Shown in pieces: positions 17,512 through 26,858 of a stretch of DNA of 64,000 bases (its first letter is position 1; the number at the start of each line of letters is the position of its first letter). The position numbers and the translations under genes were made by a program. This DNA comes from Caldilineaceae bacterium (GTDB lineage Bacteria; Chloroflexota; Anaerolineae; Caldilineales; Caldilineaceae), in contig JAJDXQ010000020.1 of NCBI GenBank assembly GCA_022823185.1, positions 186,001 through 250,000 on the forward strand, read 5' to 3'. The notes beneath the pieces are model-generated. The model searched no databases, was not told the DNA's origin, and saw only the letters and a program-made list of their open reading frames with translations.

Positions 17512-17541
17512 TTGACAATACAAGCGTCACTGCCCTACAAT
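17512..17541 (+). promoter_or_regulatory. Strong sigma70-type promoter of the reductase operon
   Basis: A consensus TTGACA (17512-17517), an 18-bp spacer and TACAAT (17536-17541) precede a leader of about 185 bases. GACAAT/ATTGTC half-sites (17514-17519 and 17540-17545) flank the spacer and could be an operator. Confidence 0.8.
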
Positions 17542-17731
17542 TGTCGTCAAACGCCAAATGGGATGAGGCTGAATCGGAAGGGACCGGGCGGCCCGCTTTC
17601 CGTGTCCCTGGTTTACCTGAACTTTACCGTGTTGGCCCTTGGAAGATCGGTTCTGTTTGTTGCTTGCGGCTATCCGCTTCATCCACGCCGACCTGCTGAC
17701 GGCGTAACTGACAATAGGCAAGGAGACAACT

Positions 17732-19990
17732 GTGTCGAACATCGGTTGGAAGGACGTCCTGACGGATGACATGCCCGTTGACCTGGCCCACGAAATCGAC
17801 ATCTTCGAAGGCCAGATGGAACTGATGGGCCAGGGAAAGCTGGACGAAAAAGTCTTCGCTGAAACCCGTCTGCGCCGCGGTGTATACGGCCAGCGCTACG
17901 ACAACGGCCAGAGGCACGACGGATTCGAGAGCAGAGAGCTCGAATTCGAGGAATTGGACCGCATCAAAGGGCCCGACACTCTCTGGCACGCACCCGGTAT
18001 GCAGCGCATCAAGGTGCCCGGCGGCGGTCTGTCGCCGGAACAGCTCGATGTCCTCGCCCAGGTCGCCGACGAATACTCCGACGGCATCCTGCACATCACC
18101 ACACGGCAGGACATTCAGCTGCATTTCGTGCATATCGAGGACACGCCGGACATGATGCGCAGGCTGGCCGCAGTCGGCATCACCACCCGAGAAGCCTGCG
18201 GCAACTCCGTCCGCAACGTCACATGCTGCCACCTGTCCGGCGTCTGCCGCACAGAGGTCTTCGACGCCACGCCCTATTCCGAAGCCTTCGCGCAGTTTCT
18301 GCTCGGCCACGACGACGTGCAGGACTTTGGCCGCAAATTCAAACCGGCCTTCTCCGGCTGCGAGAGCGAAGCCTGCGGCCTGGTGATGATGCACGACATC
18401 GGCTACCTGGCACAGGTCAAAGAGGTCGACGGCAAGCTCAAGCGGGGCTTCAAAGTGTTTGTCGGCGGCGGCCTTGGCACAGTGCCGCATCAGGCCAAAG
18501 TGTTGAGCGAATTCACCTCGGAAGAGGAGATGCTGCCCCTGGTTCAGGCTGTTGCCCGCGTCTTCGCTCGCTTGGGCGAAAAGCGCAACCGCAACCGCGC
18601 CCGGATCAAATTCCTGGTGGCCAAGCTCGGCATCGATGAGTTCCGCCGTCTCGTAGAAGAGGAGCGCAAAACGCTTCCCCACGATGATCGCTGGACCGCC
18701 TACCTCGATACGCTGCCCCAGTACGAGGAGAAACCTGCCAAGCCTCCCACCTTCCTGAACGGCCAGGTCCGTTCCACGGAGTTCAACCAGTGGTTCGAAA
18801 CCAATGTCTACAGCCAGCGCCAGGAGGGGTACAGCGTCGTGACGGTGAACCTCCCGTTGGGCGATCTGACGTCCAAACAGACATGGGAGCTGGCCGATGT
18901 CGCACGCAAATACGTGGGCGACAATGTTCGCGCGACCGTTGAGCAGAACATCGTCCTCCGCTGGGTCTCGGATTCCGACCTGCCCAGCCTCTACGAGGAC
19001 CTGAAAGCCATCGGCCTGGGCGACCCCGGCGCCGGCACGATCGTCGACATCACCGCCTGCCCCGGCACAGATACCTGCAAACTTGGCATCGCCTCCTCGC
19101 GGGGTCTTGCCGGCGAGCTCCGCACGCGTCTGACCGCCAAGAGCGCCTCCCTGCCCGACGCAATCAAAGATCTGAAAATCAAGATTAGCGGCTGCTTCAA
19201 CTCTTGCGGCCAGCATCATGTCTCCGACATTGGCTTCTTCGGCAACAGCCGCCGTTCCGGCAACTTTAAGATGCCCCATTTCCAGGTCGTGCTGGGCGGA
19301 CGATGGCGCGACAATGCCGGCAGCTACGGTCTGGCCGTCGGCGCGGTTCCCTCCAAGACAGTTCCCGAAGTCGTCGATATCATCACCAATCGCTACATTG
19401 ACGAGCGCGCCAAAGGGGAAACGTTCCAGGACTGGATTGGACGTATCGGGAAAAAGGAAGCCCGCGGCATGATCCAGCCCTTCATGCAGCTGCCAGCCTT
19501 TGAGCAGGAACCGGACTACTTCTCCGATTGGGGCGATCCCCGTGTGTTCAGCCTGGGCGATATCGGCATCGGTGAGTGCGCCGGTGAGGTCGTCTCTCTC
19601 TTCTCCATGGAGATTTCGCCGGCCGAATCAGAGGCCTTCGAAGCCCAGATCGCGCTTGACGAAAACGACCCGGCGCGAGCGGATGCGCTTGCCTACTCGT
19701 CGATGCTCAAGGCCGCCAGAGCCCTTGTAAGGACCCAATTCCTGGACGTTGGCGATAGCCCGGACCGCATCGTGGAGGAGTTCAAGACCCGCTTCTTCGA
19801 CACCGAGCTGTTCTTCGATCAGTACGCCAAGGGCAAGTTCGGGCAGTATCTGTTGGATCGGCACCAGAATCCAAATCCAAACCCCGACAATGATTCCGCC
19901 CACCGGCTGATCGAGGAGGCTCTCCTGTTCATCGAGGCCACCCACGCCTGCGAATCCAAAGTCGGCGGCAACGTACTGGTAGAAATCTAA
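17732..19990 (+). CDS. Siroheme nitrite/sulfite reductase with C-terminal extension
   Basis: This 752-aa enzyme belongs to the ferredoxin-type nitrite/sulfite reductases, which carry out six-electron reduction of nitrite or sulfite. Two ferredoxin-like half-domains are followed by the [4Fe-4S]/siroheme cysteines: ACPGTDTC (Cys443, Cys449) and SGCFNSC (Cys488, Cys492). An extra Cys-rich stretch lies in the first half (CCHLSGVC, GCESEACG). After about residue 600 there is a 150-residue helical tail (ALAYSSMLKAARALVR) not needed for catalysis, possibly HEPN-like. The start is GTG 17732 with AAGGAG 7-12 bases upstream. Nitrite versus sulfite cannot be decided from sequence. The next two genes follow in the same direction. 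Confidence 0.9.
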   Translation: MSNIGWKDVLTDDMPVDLAHEIDIFEGQMELMGQGKLDEKVFAETRLRRGVYGQRYDNGQRHDGFESRELEFEELDRIKGPDTLWHAPGMQRIKVPGGGLSPEQLDVLAQVADEYSDGILHITTRQDIQLHFVHIEDTPDMMRRLAAVGITTREACGNSVRNVTCCHLSGVCRTEVFDATPYSEAFAQFLLGHDDVQDFGRKFKPAFSGCESEACGLVMMHDIGYLAQVKEVDGKLKRGFKVFVGGGLGTVPHQAKVLSEFTSEEEMLPLVQAVARVFARLGEKRNRNRARIKFLVAKLGIDEFRRLVEEERKTLPHDDRWTAYLDTLPQYEEKPAKPPTFLNGQVRSTEFNQWFETNVYSQRQEGYSVVTVNLPLGDLTSKQTWELADVARKYVGDNVRATVEQNIVLRWVSDSDLPSLYEDLKAIGLGDPGAGTIVDITACPGTDTCKLGIASSRGLAGELRTRLTAKSASLPDAIKDLKIKISGCFNSCGQHHVSDIGFFGNSRRSGNFKMPHFQVVLGGRWRDNAGSYGLAVGAVPSKTVPEVVDIITNRYIDERAKGETFQDWIGRIGKKEARGMIQPFMQLPAFEQEPDYFSDWGDPRVFSLGDIGIGECAGEVVSLFSMEISPAESEAFEAQIALDENDPARADALAYSSMLKAARALVRTQFLDVGDSPDRIVEEFKTRFFDTELFFDQYAKGKFGQYLLDRHQNPNPNPDNDSAHRLIEEALLFIEATHACESKVGGNVLVEI

Positions 19991-20000
19991 ACGCGGTTCG

Positions 20001-20029
20001 TCGGCTGCGGCGGCGCCCGCCGCAGCCGA
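20001..20029 (+). other. Intercistronic GC hairpin
   Basis: A perfect 13-bp stem (20001-20013 with 20017-20029) has a 3-base loop and no U-tract. It sits in the 69-base gap after the reductase, and could protect the reductase mRNA end or lower expression of the following genes. Confidence 0.75.
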
Positions 20030-20059
20030 TGCCGCGCCCCACTGCCGCTGGAGCAATTG

Positions 20060-20665
20060 ATGATTACGCCACATCGTCTGAGCGTTAAATTCTATTTCGA
20101 AGAGCTCTCCGTTGACGCCGAGGCCTTTATCCCCGTCTTCCACCGCTGGATCCGGGAAAACGTCGTCCCCAACGAGCTCCTCCTCGACGTGGCCGATTAC
20201 AAGCACATCCTGGACGGGCCCGCGATTCTTCTCGTCGGCCATGAGGCCGACTATGTGATTGACTTCACCGACGGCAAGCCCGGCCTGCTTTACGTCCGCA
20301 AACAGGACCTCGGCGCTGATCTCTCAAATGCGCTGGACACGACTCTGTCCCAGGCGCTGAACGGCGTGAAGCTGACCGAAAGCGACGTGGAGCTGCAGGG
20401 AAAGCTCAAGCTGCGCACTGACGGGGCCACCATCGTCCTGCTGGATAGGCTCAACTACCCCAACGCAGCCTCCAATGGGGACAGCGTCGACACGGCCGCG
20501 TCCGCGGAGGCCCATCTGTCTGACAGTCTTGCCGCGCTCTTCGGCAGCGACGCCACCGTCGCCCGCGTTGACAACGACGCCCGCGAGCCGCTGACTTTCG
20601 AGCTGCGTGCGCCCTCCGCTCCCGACGTCGACACACTCCTCAGCCAACTCGGTACGGGCAACTGA
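20060..20665 (+). CDS. Unknown protein in the reductase operon
   Basis: This soluble protein of 201 residues follows the reductase by 69 bases. Its first half is well ordered: YFEELSVDAEAFIPVFHRWI, then ELLLDVADYKHILDGPAIL and HEADYVIDFTDGKPGLLYV. Residues 140-160 look like a linker. The C-terminal part (LTFELRAPSAPDVDT) may be another strand-rich unit. I see no cysteines or cofactor motif, so it is not an obvious electron carrier. I chose ATG 20060 (GGAG 9-12 bases upstream) over the TTG just before it. The role, possibly in assembly or regulation of the reductase, is inferred from position only. Confidence 0.75.
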   Translation: MITPHRLSVKFYFEELSVDAEAFIPVFHRWIRENVVPNELLLDVADYKHILDGPAILLVGHEADYVIDFTDGKPGLLYVRKQDLGADLSNALDTTLSQALNGVKLTESDVELQGKLKLRTDGATIVLLDRLNYPNAASNGDSVDTAASAEAHLSDSLAALFGSDATVARVDNDAREPLTFELRAPSAPDVDTLLSQLGTGN

Positions 20666-20713
20666 CCCGGTTCATCTGTTCACCTATCCCCCCGGTGGTG
20701 AGGACCGACCCAA

Positions 20714-21787
20714 ATGCCGGCCTCAAGCCCAGCAAGCCCCTCAATCTATGAGTCCGACCGGGATCCCGGCCCCTTCATCCCTTTCATTCAGGCGGTCGGG
20801 CGCGGTGAGAAGCTCAAGCGCGACCTCACCTATGAGGAGTCAGTCCTAGCCCTGCGTCAGATCGTACAGCAAGACTGCTCTGCCGCGCAGGCCGGCGCGT
20901 TTCTTGTAACGCAAAGGGTAAAAGGGGAAGCTGTCGACGAGGTCAGGGGCTTTACCGAGCTACTTAGAACAGAGACGATTACCCAGATTCGACCCAAGGT
21001 GGATGGGTTGCTCGATCTGGCTGTGCCCTACGACGGCAAGGAAAAGACCGCCCAGCTGGCGCCGGCCATCGCCCTCATTCTCGCTGAAGCCGGGATGCCG
21101 GTCCTTCTGCATGGCGATGAGGGAGTACCCACTAAGGCCGGAATCGGACCGGGGCCCGTCCTGCGCGCAATGGGGATCGCCGACGACTTGGCGCCTGAGG
21201 CTGTGGAGCGCATGTTGGAATCCGTCGGCGTGGGTTACCTGTCCGCCGCCCGATTCGCGCCCCAATGGCATGCGCTCCTGCCCCTGCGGCGCCAGTTCGG
21301 CCTGCGAACAGTGCTCAACAGTGTGGAAAAGCTCCTCAACCCAGCCAATGCGCCCTACCAGGTCAGCGGGTTCTTCCACGGAAACTACATCGAACGCCTG
21401 CGCGCCGTCCAGACCGGAGCCAAACGCAGTTTTATCGTCCAGGGGGAAGAAGGTTCCGTCGAAATGGCGATCGGGCGCAAATCCCATGTCTTCGCCGAAG
21501 ACCCGGCTGACGACCTGATCCTGGATCCGGTTGCGCTGGGCCATTCCGGGCGCGTGCGCGTGCCCGGGCCCGCAGACGCCGCCGGCCATGCCGCTCTCAA
21601 CGCAGCCGTTCTCGCCTCCACGGAAGGAGACGCCGCCGAACAGGTCTGTCTGACCGTCGGTGTCATTCTGTTTCTGTTCGATCTGGCCCAGAGCGTCCAG
21701 GATGGCATTGAACGCGCCCGGCGGACCATCGAACGGGGGGCCGCGCAGGCCCGCCTCGATCGGGCGGCGGCATTCAACGGGGCCTGA
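20714..21787 (+). CDS. TrpD2-like (YbiB-type) glycosyltransferase-family-3 protein
   Basis: This 357-aa protein has the anthranilate phosphoribosyltransferase fold: a helical N-terminus (LTYEESVLALRQIVQ...AGAFLVTQR), then an alpha/beta domain. The TrpD phosphate-binding GTGGD is replaced by VPYDGKEKTAQ, and the second loop reads HGDEGVPTKAGIG, as in the TrpD2/YbiB group, which is not thought to make tryptophan (YbiB binds nucleic acid). It is therefore unlikely to be trpD, and no other trp gene is near. It lies 48 bases after the unknown gene and probably belongs to the reductase operon. Confidence 0.82.
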   Translation: MPASSPASPSIYESDRDPGPFIPFIQAVGRGEKLKRDLTYEESVLALRQIVQQDCSAAQAGAFLVTQRVKGEAVDEVRGFTELLRTETITQIRPKVDGLLDLAVPYDGKEKTAQLAPAIALILAEAGMPVLLHGDEGVPTKAGIGPGPVLRAMGIADDLAPEAVERMLESVGVGYLSAARFAPQWHALLPLRRQFGLRTVLNSVEKLLNPANAPYQVSGFFHGNYIERLRAVQTGAKRSFIVQGEEGSVEMAIGRKSHVFAEDPADDLILDPVALGHSGRVRVPGPADAAGHAALNAAVLASTEGDAAEQVCLTVGVILFLFDLAQSVQDGIERARRTIERGAAQARLDRAAAFNGA

Positions 21788-21858
21788 CCCGCTGGCGGCG
21801 CCGGCAGCCAGCTCCGTCCATCAGGAAGCGGCTGTCCATCAATGTCCTTCCTCGTAAC

Positions 21859-23499
21859 CTACGCCGCCCCTTTGTCCATCAGCTCTTCCGCCAGAGCAAG
21901 GGCTTCGTCCGCGCTCGACACAGTACCCGCAGCCTGCGCTTCCGCCAGCTCCCGCATGATGGCTCCAACCTGCGGCCCCGGCCTCAGTCCCAGCCTCTCC
22001 ATCAGCCTGTTGCCGTCTACCAGTGGTTCGTCCTGTTCCGTCCGCAGCGTGAAGGCATAGGAAAACAGCCCTTCAATCGCCTTCAGGAAGCGCGCCCACT
22101 CTGGCCCGCGCGCCAAGCCTGTCCCCTGCAGATCCGAAATCGCCTGAACGATGACATCCAGGCCGTCCAGCGGAGCGGGACTCCCCGCCGACCTGAAACC
22201 AGCCGCAGACTGATGGCCCGCAACGACGCTGCCCGCGTCGCGGAAAAATCGGAACGCTGCCCGCGCGCCGATGACTTCCTCATTCTGAGGAAGTTCCCTG
22301 ACCATCTTGCGAGGGAGGCTGTGCATCGACGCAACCCGTTCTGCCAGGAGAACCTCGCGCCTGCTGAAACGGAGACTCTCGACGCGTCGGCCGGCCAACC
22401 GGGCGCTCAAATTCTGGTGGCCGGCGTTGCCCCGCCGCTCGTCCCCGCCGCCTGAATCTGAATCGGGCCCGTCCGCCTTGCCCGTATCATGAAGCAGCGC
22501 ATGCCACACCAGCCATCCCGCGCGGTCGCGTCCAACCGCGATCTCGCTGGAAAAGTGGGCGCGTAGCGGTTCTGCCCAGGGCTCCAGCGTCTCCGTCAGG
22601 GCATCGTCTTCCGGCGCAGGGCCTCCCCGCAGCCAGTCCCGCAGTTCTGCCGCGTAGCGCGCCGCCAACAGGCTGTGCTTATAGGCGTCCAGGTGGTGTC
22701 GCGAAGACTGCGTCACGCCTTGCAGCGCCTCGACCTCGGGCAACAGATGGACCAGCAGCCCGAGCGCATTCAGCTCTCTGATGGCTTCGTCGGGGCGGAC
22801 ACAGTCCAGCAGTTTCCACAGCTCGTATCGCACGCGCTCAGCGCTGACAGACAGGACTGTCTCCGCGCAGTCACCGATCTGCGCTCGCGTCCCTTCCTCA
22901 ATTGCGAACCCCAACTGGGCCGCCAAACGCGCCGCGCGCAGCAGCCGGATCGGGTCGGCGCGCAGGCTGTCTGATGATATACGCCGCAGGCACCGGGCGC
23001 GTATGTCCCCGATGCCGTCGCAAATGTCGATCAGCTTGGGCGAATTGTCCGCCGCTAGCGCCAGCGCCAGCGCATTGGCGGTGAAATCACGCGCCAGCAG
23101 GTCCGTCTTCAGGTCGCCTCGCAAAGCCGCGGCATCACATTCGATCCGCTGGCCGTCCGCAGCCTTTCCAATGAGCCGCGCCACGTCCCTTTCCGTGTCC
23201 AAGGGGTAGTAGGCCCAGCCGAGCCGGTCCGCCACCTGCCTTGCCAGCGGCAGGACGGGACCCTCGAGAACCAGGTCCAGGTCGGTTGTCGCGCTTCGCG
23301 CCTGTTTGGGAATCGTAAAGGAGCCGCCCGATGGTTCGGTGACGGCCGCTTGTGTCCAACCCGGAATCGAGGAGATGCCCAGCAGATGATCCCGGACCGC
23401 GCCGCCCACGATGTAGACCGGCGTCCGCTCACCCATGAAAGCGGAAAGGACCTGCGCGATGGCCTCTTCTACGGGCTGGTCGGAAGCGATGGAGAGCAT
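21859..23499 (-). CDS. tRNA nucleotidyltransferase / poly(A) polymerase family, HD domain
   Basis: This 546-aa protein fits CCA-adding enzymes, which build or repair the tRNA 3' end. The class II nucleotidyltransferase head has YIVGGAVRDHLLG and the catalytic pair in TTDLDLVLEG. It continues with ARDFTANALAL and the RNA-binding region RRISSDSLRADPIRLLRAAR. An HD-type domain follows (HHLDAYKHS, WHALLHDTGK). About 25 extra residues separate VRDHLLG from the DLD pair, where the family usually has a few. The tRNA-Ser in this window lacks an encoded CCA, so such an enzyme is needed. ATG 23499 is my start; the frame extends to TTG 23577, overlapping the upstream gene. Confidence 0.88.
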   Translation of the reverse strand: MLSIASDQPVEEAIAQVLSAFMGERTPVYIVGGAVRDHLLGISSIPGWTQAAVTEPSGGSFTIPKQARSATTDLDLVLEGPVLPLARQVADRLGWAYYPLDTERDVARLIGKAADGQRIECDAAALRGDLKTDLLARDFTANALALALAADNSPKLIDICDGIGDIRARCLRRISSDSLRADPIRLLRAARLAAQLGFAIEEGTRAQIGDCAETVLSVSAERVRYELWKLLDCVRPDEAIRELNALGLLVHLLPEVEALQGVTQSSRHHLDAYKHSLLAARYAAELRDWLRGGPAPEDDALTETLEPWAEPLRAHFSSEIAVGRDRAGWLVWHALLHDTGKADGPDSDSGGGDERRGNAGHQNLSARLAGRRVESLRFSRREVLLAERVASMHSLPRKMVRELPQNEEVIGARAAFRFFRDAGSVVAGHQSAAGFRSAGSPAPLDGLDVIVQAISDLQGTGLARGPEWARFLKAIEGLFSYAFTLRTEQDEPLVDGNRLMERLGLRPGPQVGAIMRELAEAQAAGTVSSADEALALAEELMDKGAA

Positions 23500-23560
23500 G
23501 GCCGTTGAGGGGAACTGTTGCCGAGATCCGGGGCGGGCGCCTCCCACAGTCTGTTTGCTG

Positions 23561-25111
23561 TCAGACCACGGCTTCAATCAGGAAAGGTCCCGGCTCTTCT
23601 ATCCCCCGGCGGAGCGCATCGGTGAAAGCATCCGCGCTCTCGGCGCGCACAGCCGGCACCCCCATTCCCTCTGAGAGGGAGCGCCAGTCCAGCTGCGGCG
23701 AATCAAGACGCATCATCGCCTGGGCATGCGGCCCGGGCTCTGCATCGCCGCCCACGTTTAACAGCTCCCCCTGCAAAATGCGGTAGCTGTGGTTGGCGAA
23801 GATGACATTCACGACGTTCAGAGATTCACGCGCCTGCGTCCACAATGCCTGCAACGTGTACATGCCGGATCCGTCCCCCTCCATCCCGAATACCTGCCTG
23901 TCGGGGCAGGCCACGGTCGCTCCTGTAGCCGCCGGCAGGCCCTGGCCGATGGATCCGCCTGTAACGTGAAGCCAGTCATGCGGCGGCGCGGTCTCCGTAA
24001 GCGGGTAGGCCTGGCGCCCGCTCGTGACCGACTCGTCCGCGACGATCGCATTCTCTGGCATCAGCGCGCACAGGGCCGTCCAAACCTTCTCCTGCGTGAG
24101 CGCGCCTGTCGGCAGAGGAGGCCGCTCCAGGGGGGCATCAGCGGGCGGCGCGTCCGGCGCGCCCAACTCTTCGCTCAGCGCATCCAGCGCGGCGGCCACA
24201 TCCTCATCCTCGGCGGCAAGCAAATGGATCTCCGCGTCCGGCGGCGCGAGGCGGCTGGGGCTGTCCGGGTAGGCGAAGAAGCCGACAGGATCCTTGGCGC
24301 CGGCCAGGACGACGTGGCGGGCCCCGGCCAGCAGCGCGATCGCCTGATCGACCGGATACGGCAGACGAGCGAGGACAGGACGGCCCGCGCCCCGCGACAC
24401 GCGCGCGGCCGCGCGATTGCCCACGACCCGGGCGTTGGCCCCCGCAGCGATCCGGCAGGCGAGTCTGCTGGCCCCTGCGCTGCGCATCACCTGGTCGCCC
24501 ACCAGAATGACGGTTTCTTCTCCCCGGCGCAGCAACTCCGCAATGGCGGCGATTCGCTCCTCCGGCGCCGCGGACATCGGCGGCGCACTTCTGGGCGGGG
24601 CCGGGCCCTCCGCCTCGCCCCAAGCCGTGTCTGCGGGCAGGATCAACGTAGCCACCTGGCCCGGCGGCGTACGTGCGGCGGCAACGGCCGCGGCCCCGTC
24701 TTCAGCCACGCTGCGGGCGTGGGCCGACGTGCGCACCCACCCCGAAACCGGCCGCGCCAACCCTTCAATGTCGCAGGTGAGCGGCGCGTCATACTTCAGG
24801 TGATAAGTGGCGTGGTCCCCCACGATGTTGACGATCGGCGAATGGGCCTTGCGTCCGTTATGCAGATTGGAGATCCCGTTGCCCAAACCGGGGCCGGTGT
24901 GCAGGAGAGTCGCGGCCGGTTTCCCCGACATGCGGGCGTAGCCGTCGGCGCAACCGGTGGCAACGCCTTCAAACAGACAAAGAACCGACGTCATCTCAGG
25001 CACGGAGTCCAGGGCAGCCACAAAGTGCATCTCCGACGTGCCGGGATTCATGAAACAGGTGTCCACGCCCGCGTCGTAGAGTGTACGAATTAGAGACTGA
25101 GCTCCGTTCAT
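23561..25111 (-). CDS. ThDP-dependent acetolactate-synthase-like enzyme
   Basis: This 516-aa protein has the three domains of the pyruvate decarboxylase/acetolactate synthase superfamily. The activating glutamate is in LCLFEGVATGCADGYARMSG. The ThDP/magnesium motif is EGDGSGMYTLQALWTQARE ending in ANHSY. The central domain (about 190-330) is degenerate, and there is no acetolactate-synthase small subunit next to it. Similar single-gene members act as benzoylformate- or oxalyl-CoA-type decarboxylases, or have unknown substrates. The start ATG 25111 has GGAG 12 bases upstream. The substrate is unresolved. Confidence 0.85.
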   Translation of the reverse strand: MNGAQSLIRTLYDAGVDTCFMNPGTSEMHFVAALDSVPEMTSVLCLFEGVATGCADGYARMSGKPAATLLHTGPGLGNGISNLHNGRKAHSPIVNIVGDHATYHLKYDAPLTCDIEGLARPVSGWVRTSAHARSVAEDGAAAVAAARTPPGQVATLILPADTAWGEAEGPAPPRSAPPMSAAPEERIAAIAELLRRGEETVILVGDQVMRSAGASRLACRIAAGANARVVGNRAAARVSRGAGRPVLARLPYPVDQAIALLAGARHVVLAGAKDPVGFFAYPDSPSRLAPPDAEIHLLAAEDEDVAAALDALSEELGAPDAPPADAPLERPPLPTGALTQEKVWTALCALMPENAIVADESVTSGRQAYPLTETAPPHDWLHVTGGSIGQGLPAATGATVACPDRQVFGMEGDGSGMYTLQALWTQARESLNVVNVIFANHSYRILQGELLNVGGDAEPGPHAQAMMRLDSPQLDWRSLSEGMGVPAVRAESADAFTDALRRGIEEPGPFLIEAVV

Positions 25112-25166
25112 CTGACATTCTCCGCAACAGTAAATGGAATAGACATTTGAAGGATCCGCAAGCTGC

Positions 25167-26759
25167 TCAAGTCTCGTCCTCCGTTTCGACCGGGGTCAAC
25201 GCGGTCTCGATCTCCTGCCATGCTCTCTCTGCCGCCGCGGCCGTGTCCTGGCTCGGCGGCTCATCGCCATAGCGCGCTTCCGTATATGCCGACGTGATCG
25301 TCCGCACAGGGGGCCCTCCGAAGCCGGGTTCCCCCGATAGGCGGCCCCCATAGCGGCTGGGCGTTTCGCTCTGCAAACGAGGGGCATTGCGAATGTGGGC
25401 GGCCGCCAGCAGGCGCTGGTAAATCGCCCGGATCAGACGGCGTGTATCGGTCTCTCCCTCCAAAGTCAGGAACGGGTCCGGCTCCTCCGGGGCAGGCCCG
25501 AACCGCGACCGCAGCCGCCCCCACAGTTCCGCCAGTTGCGCCTGCAACAGACTGGCCGTCAAGACCGACTCTCGGACTTCGTCACTCTCCTCTTCCGGCC
25601 GGCTGCGCAGCTGGCGCAGGACGAGCATGAATAAAATAAAGACGCCGGCCGCGAAGATGAGCAACGCGATCCAGCGGAAAGGTTCAGGCACCGCTTCCAC
25701 GGCCCTTTCCGGCGGTTCTGGGAGCGGTTCTGGCGTGGGCTGCTGGGCAAACTCTGTCCTCTCCGTCTCCTGCCGGCGGTCTCCGAAAAGGCTCTGCAGA
25801 AGGCGTATCAGCCATTCGAGCACCAGAAAGAAGGGGTAGGCAACCACCGTGATGATCCAGATCAGTACGGTGCTAACCCCCTGCCAGACATATCCCAGTG
25901 CTGTCCATAGGATGGCCGCGTCCTCCGGCTGCAGGATCAACCCGATCAGCAGCGCCATGCCCAGCATCACGCCAATCGTTACCCCGATGCCGACCATCCA
26001 GCCGCGATTGGGCCGCAGCTTGCCCACGTGCGCGCGGCGTCTCCACCCGCCCGACCTGCCGAGGTTCGCGACCCCCATCCCCGCAAGCCCCGCGGCCGCA
26101 AAGATCAACAACAGCCCAACAGGATTGGACAGTTGGCCCTCGGCCGCGGCAAAAGGATTGAGCGCGGCGCCAGGGTTGCTGCCTTGAAGACCCGGCGGTA
26201 TCAGCCAGGCGAAGAGAGCCAAGGCCGCCACGCCAGAGAGAAACGCCCGCCAAATCTCGTCGTGCCGGTACTGACCCTGTCCGTCCAGCGCGCCTCGCAG
26301 CCACAGAAAGATTCCGAATAACAGGAAGAGCACCGCCCCGGGCACTTCAATGGGTTCGGCATCCCAGTAGATCAGGTCATACCCCGCGGCGATCAGCCAG
26401 CGCAGGTCCACCAGCCAGTATTCCGGCCTCAAAAACCGCAACCAAAGCAGGATCAGGATCGCGGCAATGCCCACCGTGGCGACCTGCCGCCGGATATCGT
26501 TTGCCCTGCGATAGTTGCGTCGCTCTGCCAGCGTCGGCATGCTCCAGCGGGCAAAGGTAAAGCTGAGAACCGGAAGGCCGATGATCATCCAGGGCGTCAT
26601 CAGCGGCGCGACCAGCGAAGGTGACAGGAATCCCTGAAGCAGCAGCATCCACGGCCAAATCCAGCACAACCGCATAACGCCTACCAGGGCAGGCAGCAGC
26701 ATCCCGTCGACACCATTCCACTCCGAGTGGCGCCAGGGCGCCGAGATCGACGAATTCAT
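25167..26759 (-). CDS. Multi-pass membrane protein with DUF4129-type C-terminus
   Basis: This 530-aa protein has a membrane part of about eight hydrophobic helices between residues 20 and 330. It includes MLLPALVGVMRLCWIW and AVLFLLFGIFLWLRGALD, and later a helix near 380 (IALLIFAAGVFILFML). A cytoplasmic C-terminus follows with a DUF4129-like helical unit (LIRAIYQRLLAAAHIRNAP and TPSRYGGRL). In many bacteria a transglutaminase-like domain lies between the helices and DUF4129; I see no Cys-His-Asp set here. It follows DUF58 and MoxR on the same strand, the classic companions. Confidence 0.75.
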   Translation of the reverse strand: MNSSISAPWRHSEWNGVDGMLLPALVGVMRLCWIWPWMLLLQGFLSPSLVAPLMTPWMIIGLPVLSFTFARWSMPTLAERRNYRRANDIRRQVATVGIAAILILLWLRFLRPEYWLVDLRWLIAAGYDLIYWDAEPIEVPGAVLFLLFGIFLWLRGALDGQGQYRHDEIWRAFLSGVAALALFAWLIPPGLQGSNPGAALNPFAAAEGQLSNPVGLLLIFAAAGLAGMGVANLGRSGGWRRRAHVGKLRPNRGWMVGIGVTIGVMLGMALLIGLILQPEDAAILWTALGYVWQGVSTVLIWIITVVAYPFFLVLEWLIRLLQSLFGDRRQETERTEFAQQPTPEPLPEPPERAVEAVPEPFRWIALLIFAAGVFILFMLVLRQLRSRPEEESDEVRESVLTASLLQAQLAELWGRLRSRFGPAPEEPDPFLTLEGETDTRRLIRAIYQRLLAAAHIRNAPRLQSETPSRYGGRLSGEPGFGGPPVRTITSAYTEARYGDEPPSQDTAAAAERAWQEIETALTPVETEDET

Positions 26760-26858
26760 CCTAAGCCAATTGATTCCTCTATCAAGAGACGAGAATCCAT
26801 ACGCAACTGATCCTGTCGGGGTAGGCCACCAGGCTCGACGCTTCTTACTGCCAGCCCT

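Noticed and set aside
16423..17523. 366-aa Pro/Ser-rich frame on the minus strand
   Set aside because: It overlaps the purine-rich stretch, has no domain and is explained by C-run codons (CCN and TCN).
17563..17769. 68-codon leader frame before the reductase
   Set aside because: It overlaps the reductase start in another frame and lacks a Shine-Dalgarno; a leader peptide cannot be supported.
17624..19279. 551-aa frame on the minus strand
   Set aside because: It is antisense to the siroheme reductase, which has clear catalytic motifs.
20714..21787. Anthranilate phosphoribosyltransferase (trpD)
   Set aside because: The GTGGD phosphate loop is replaced and no trp genes are adjacent, so TrpD2/YbiB-like is preferred.
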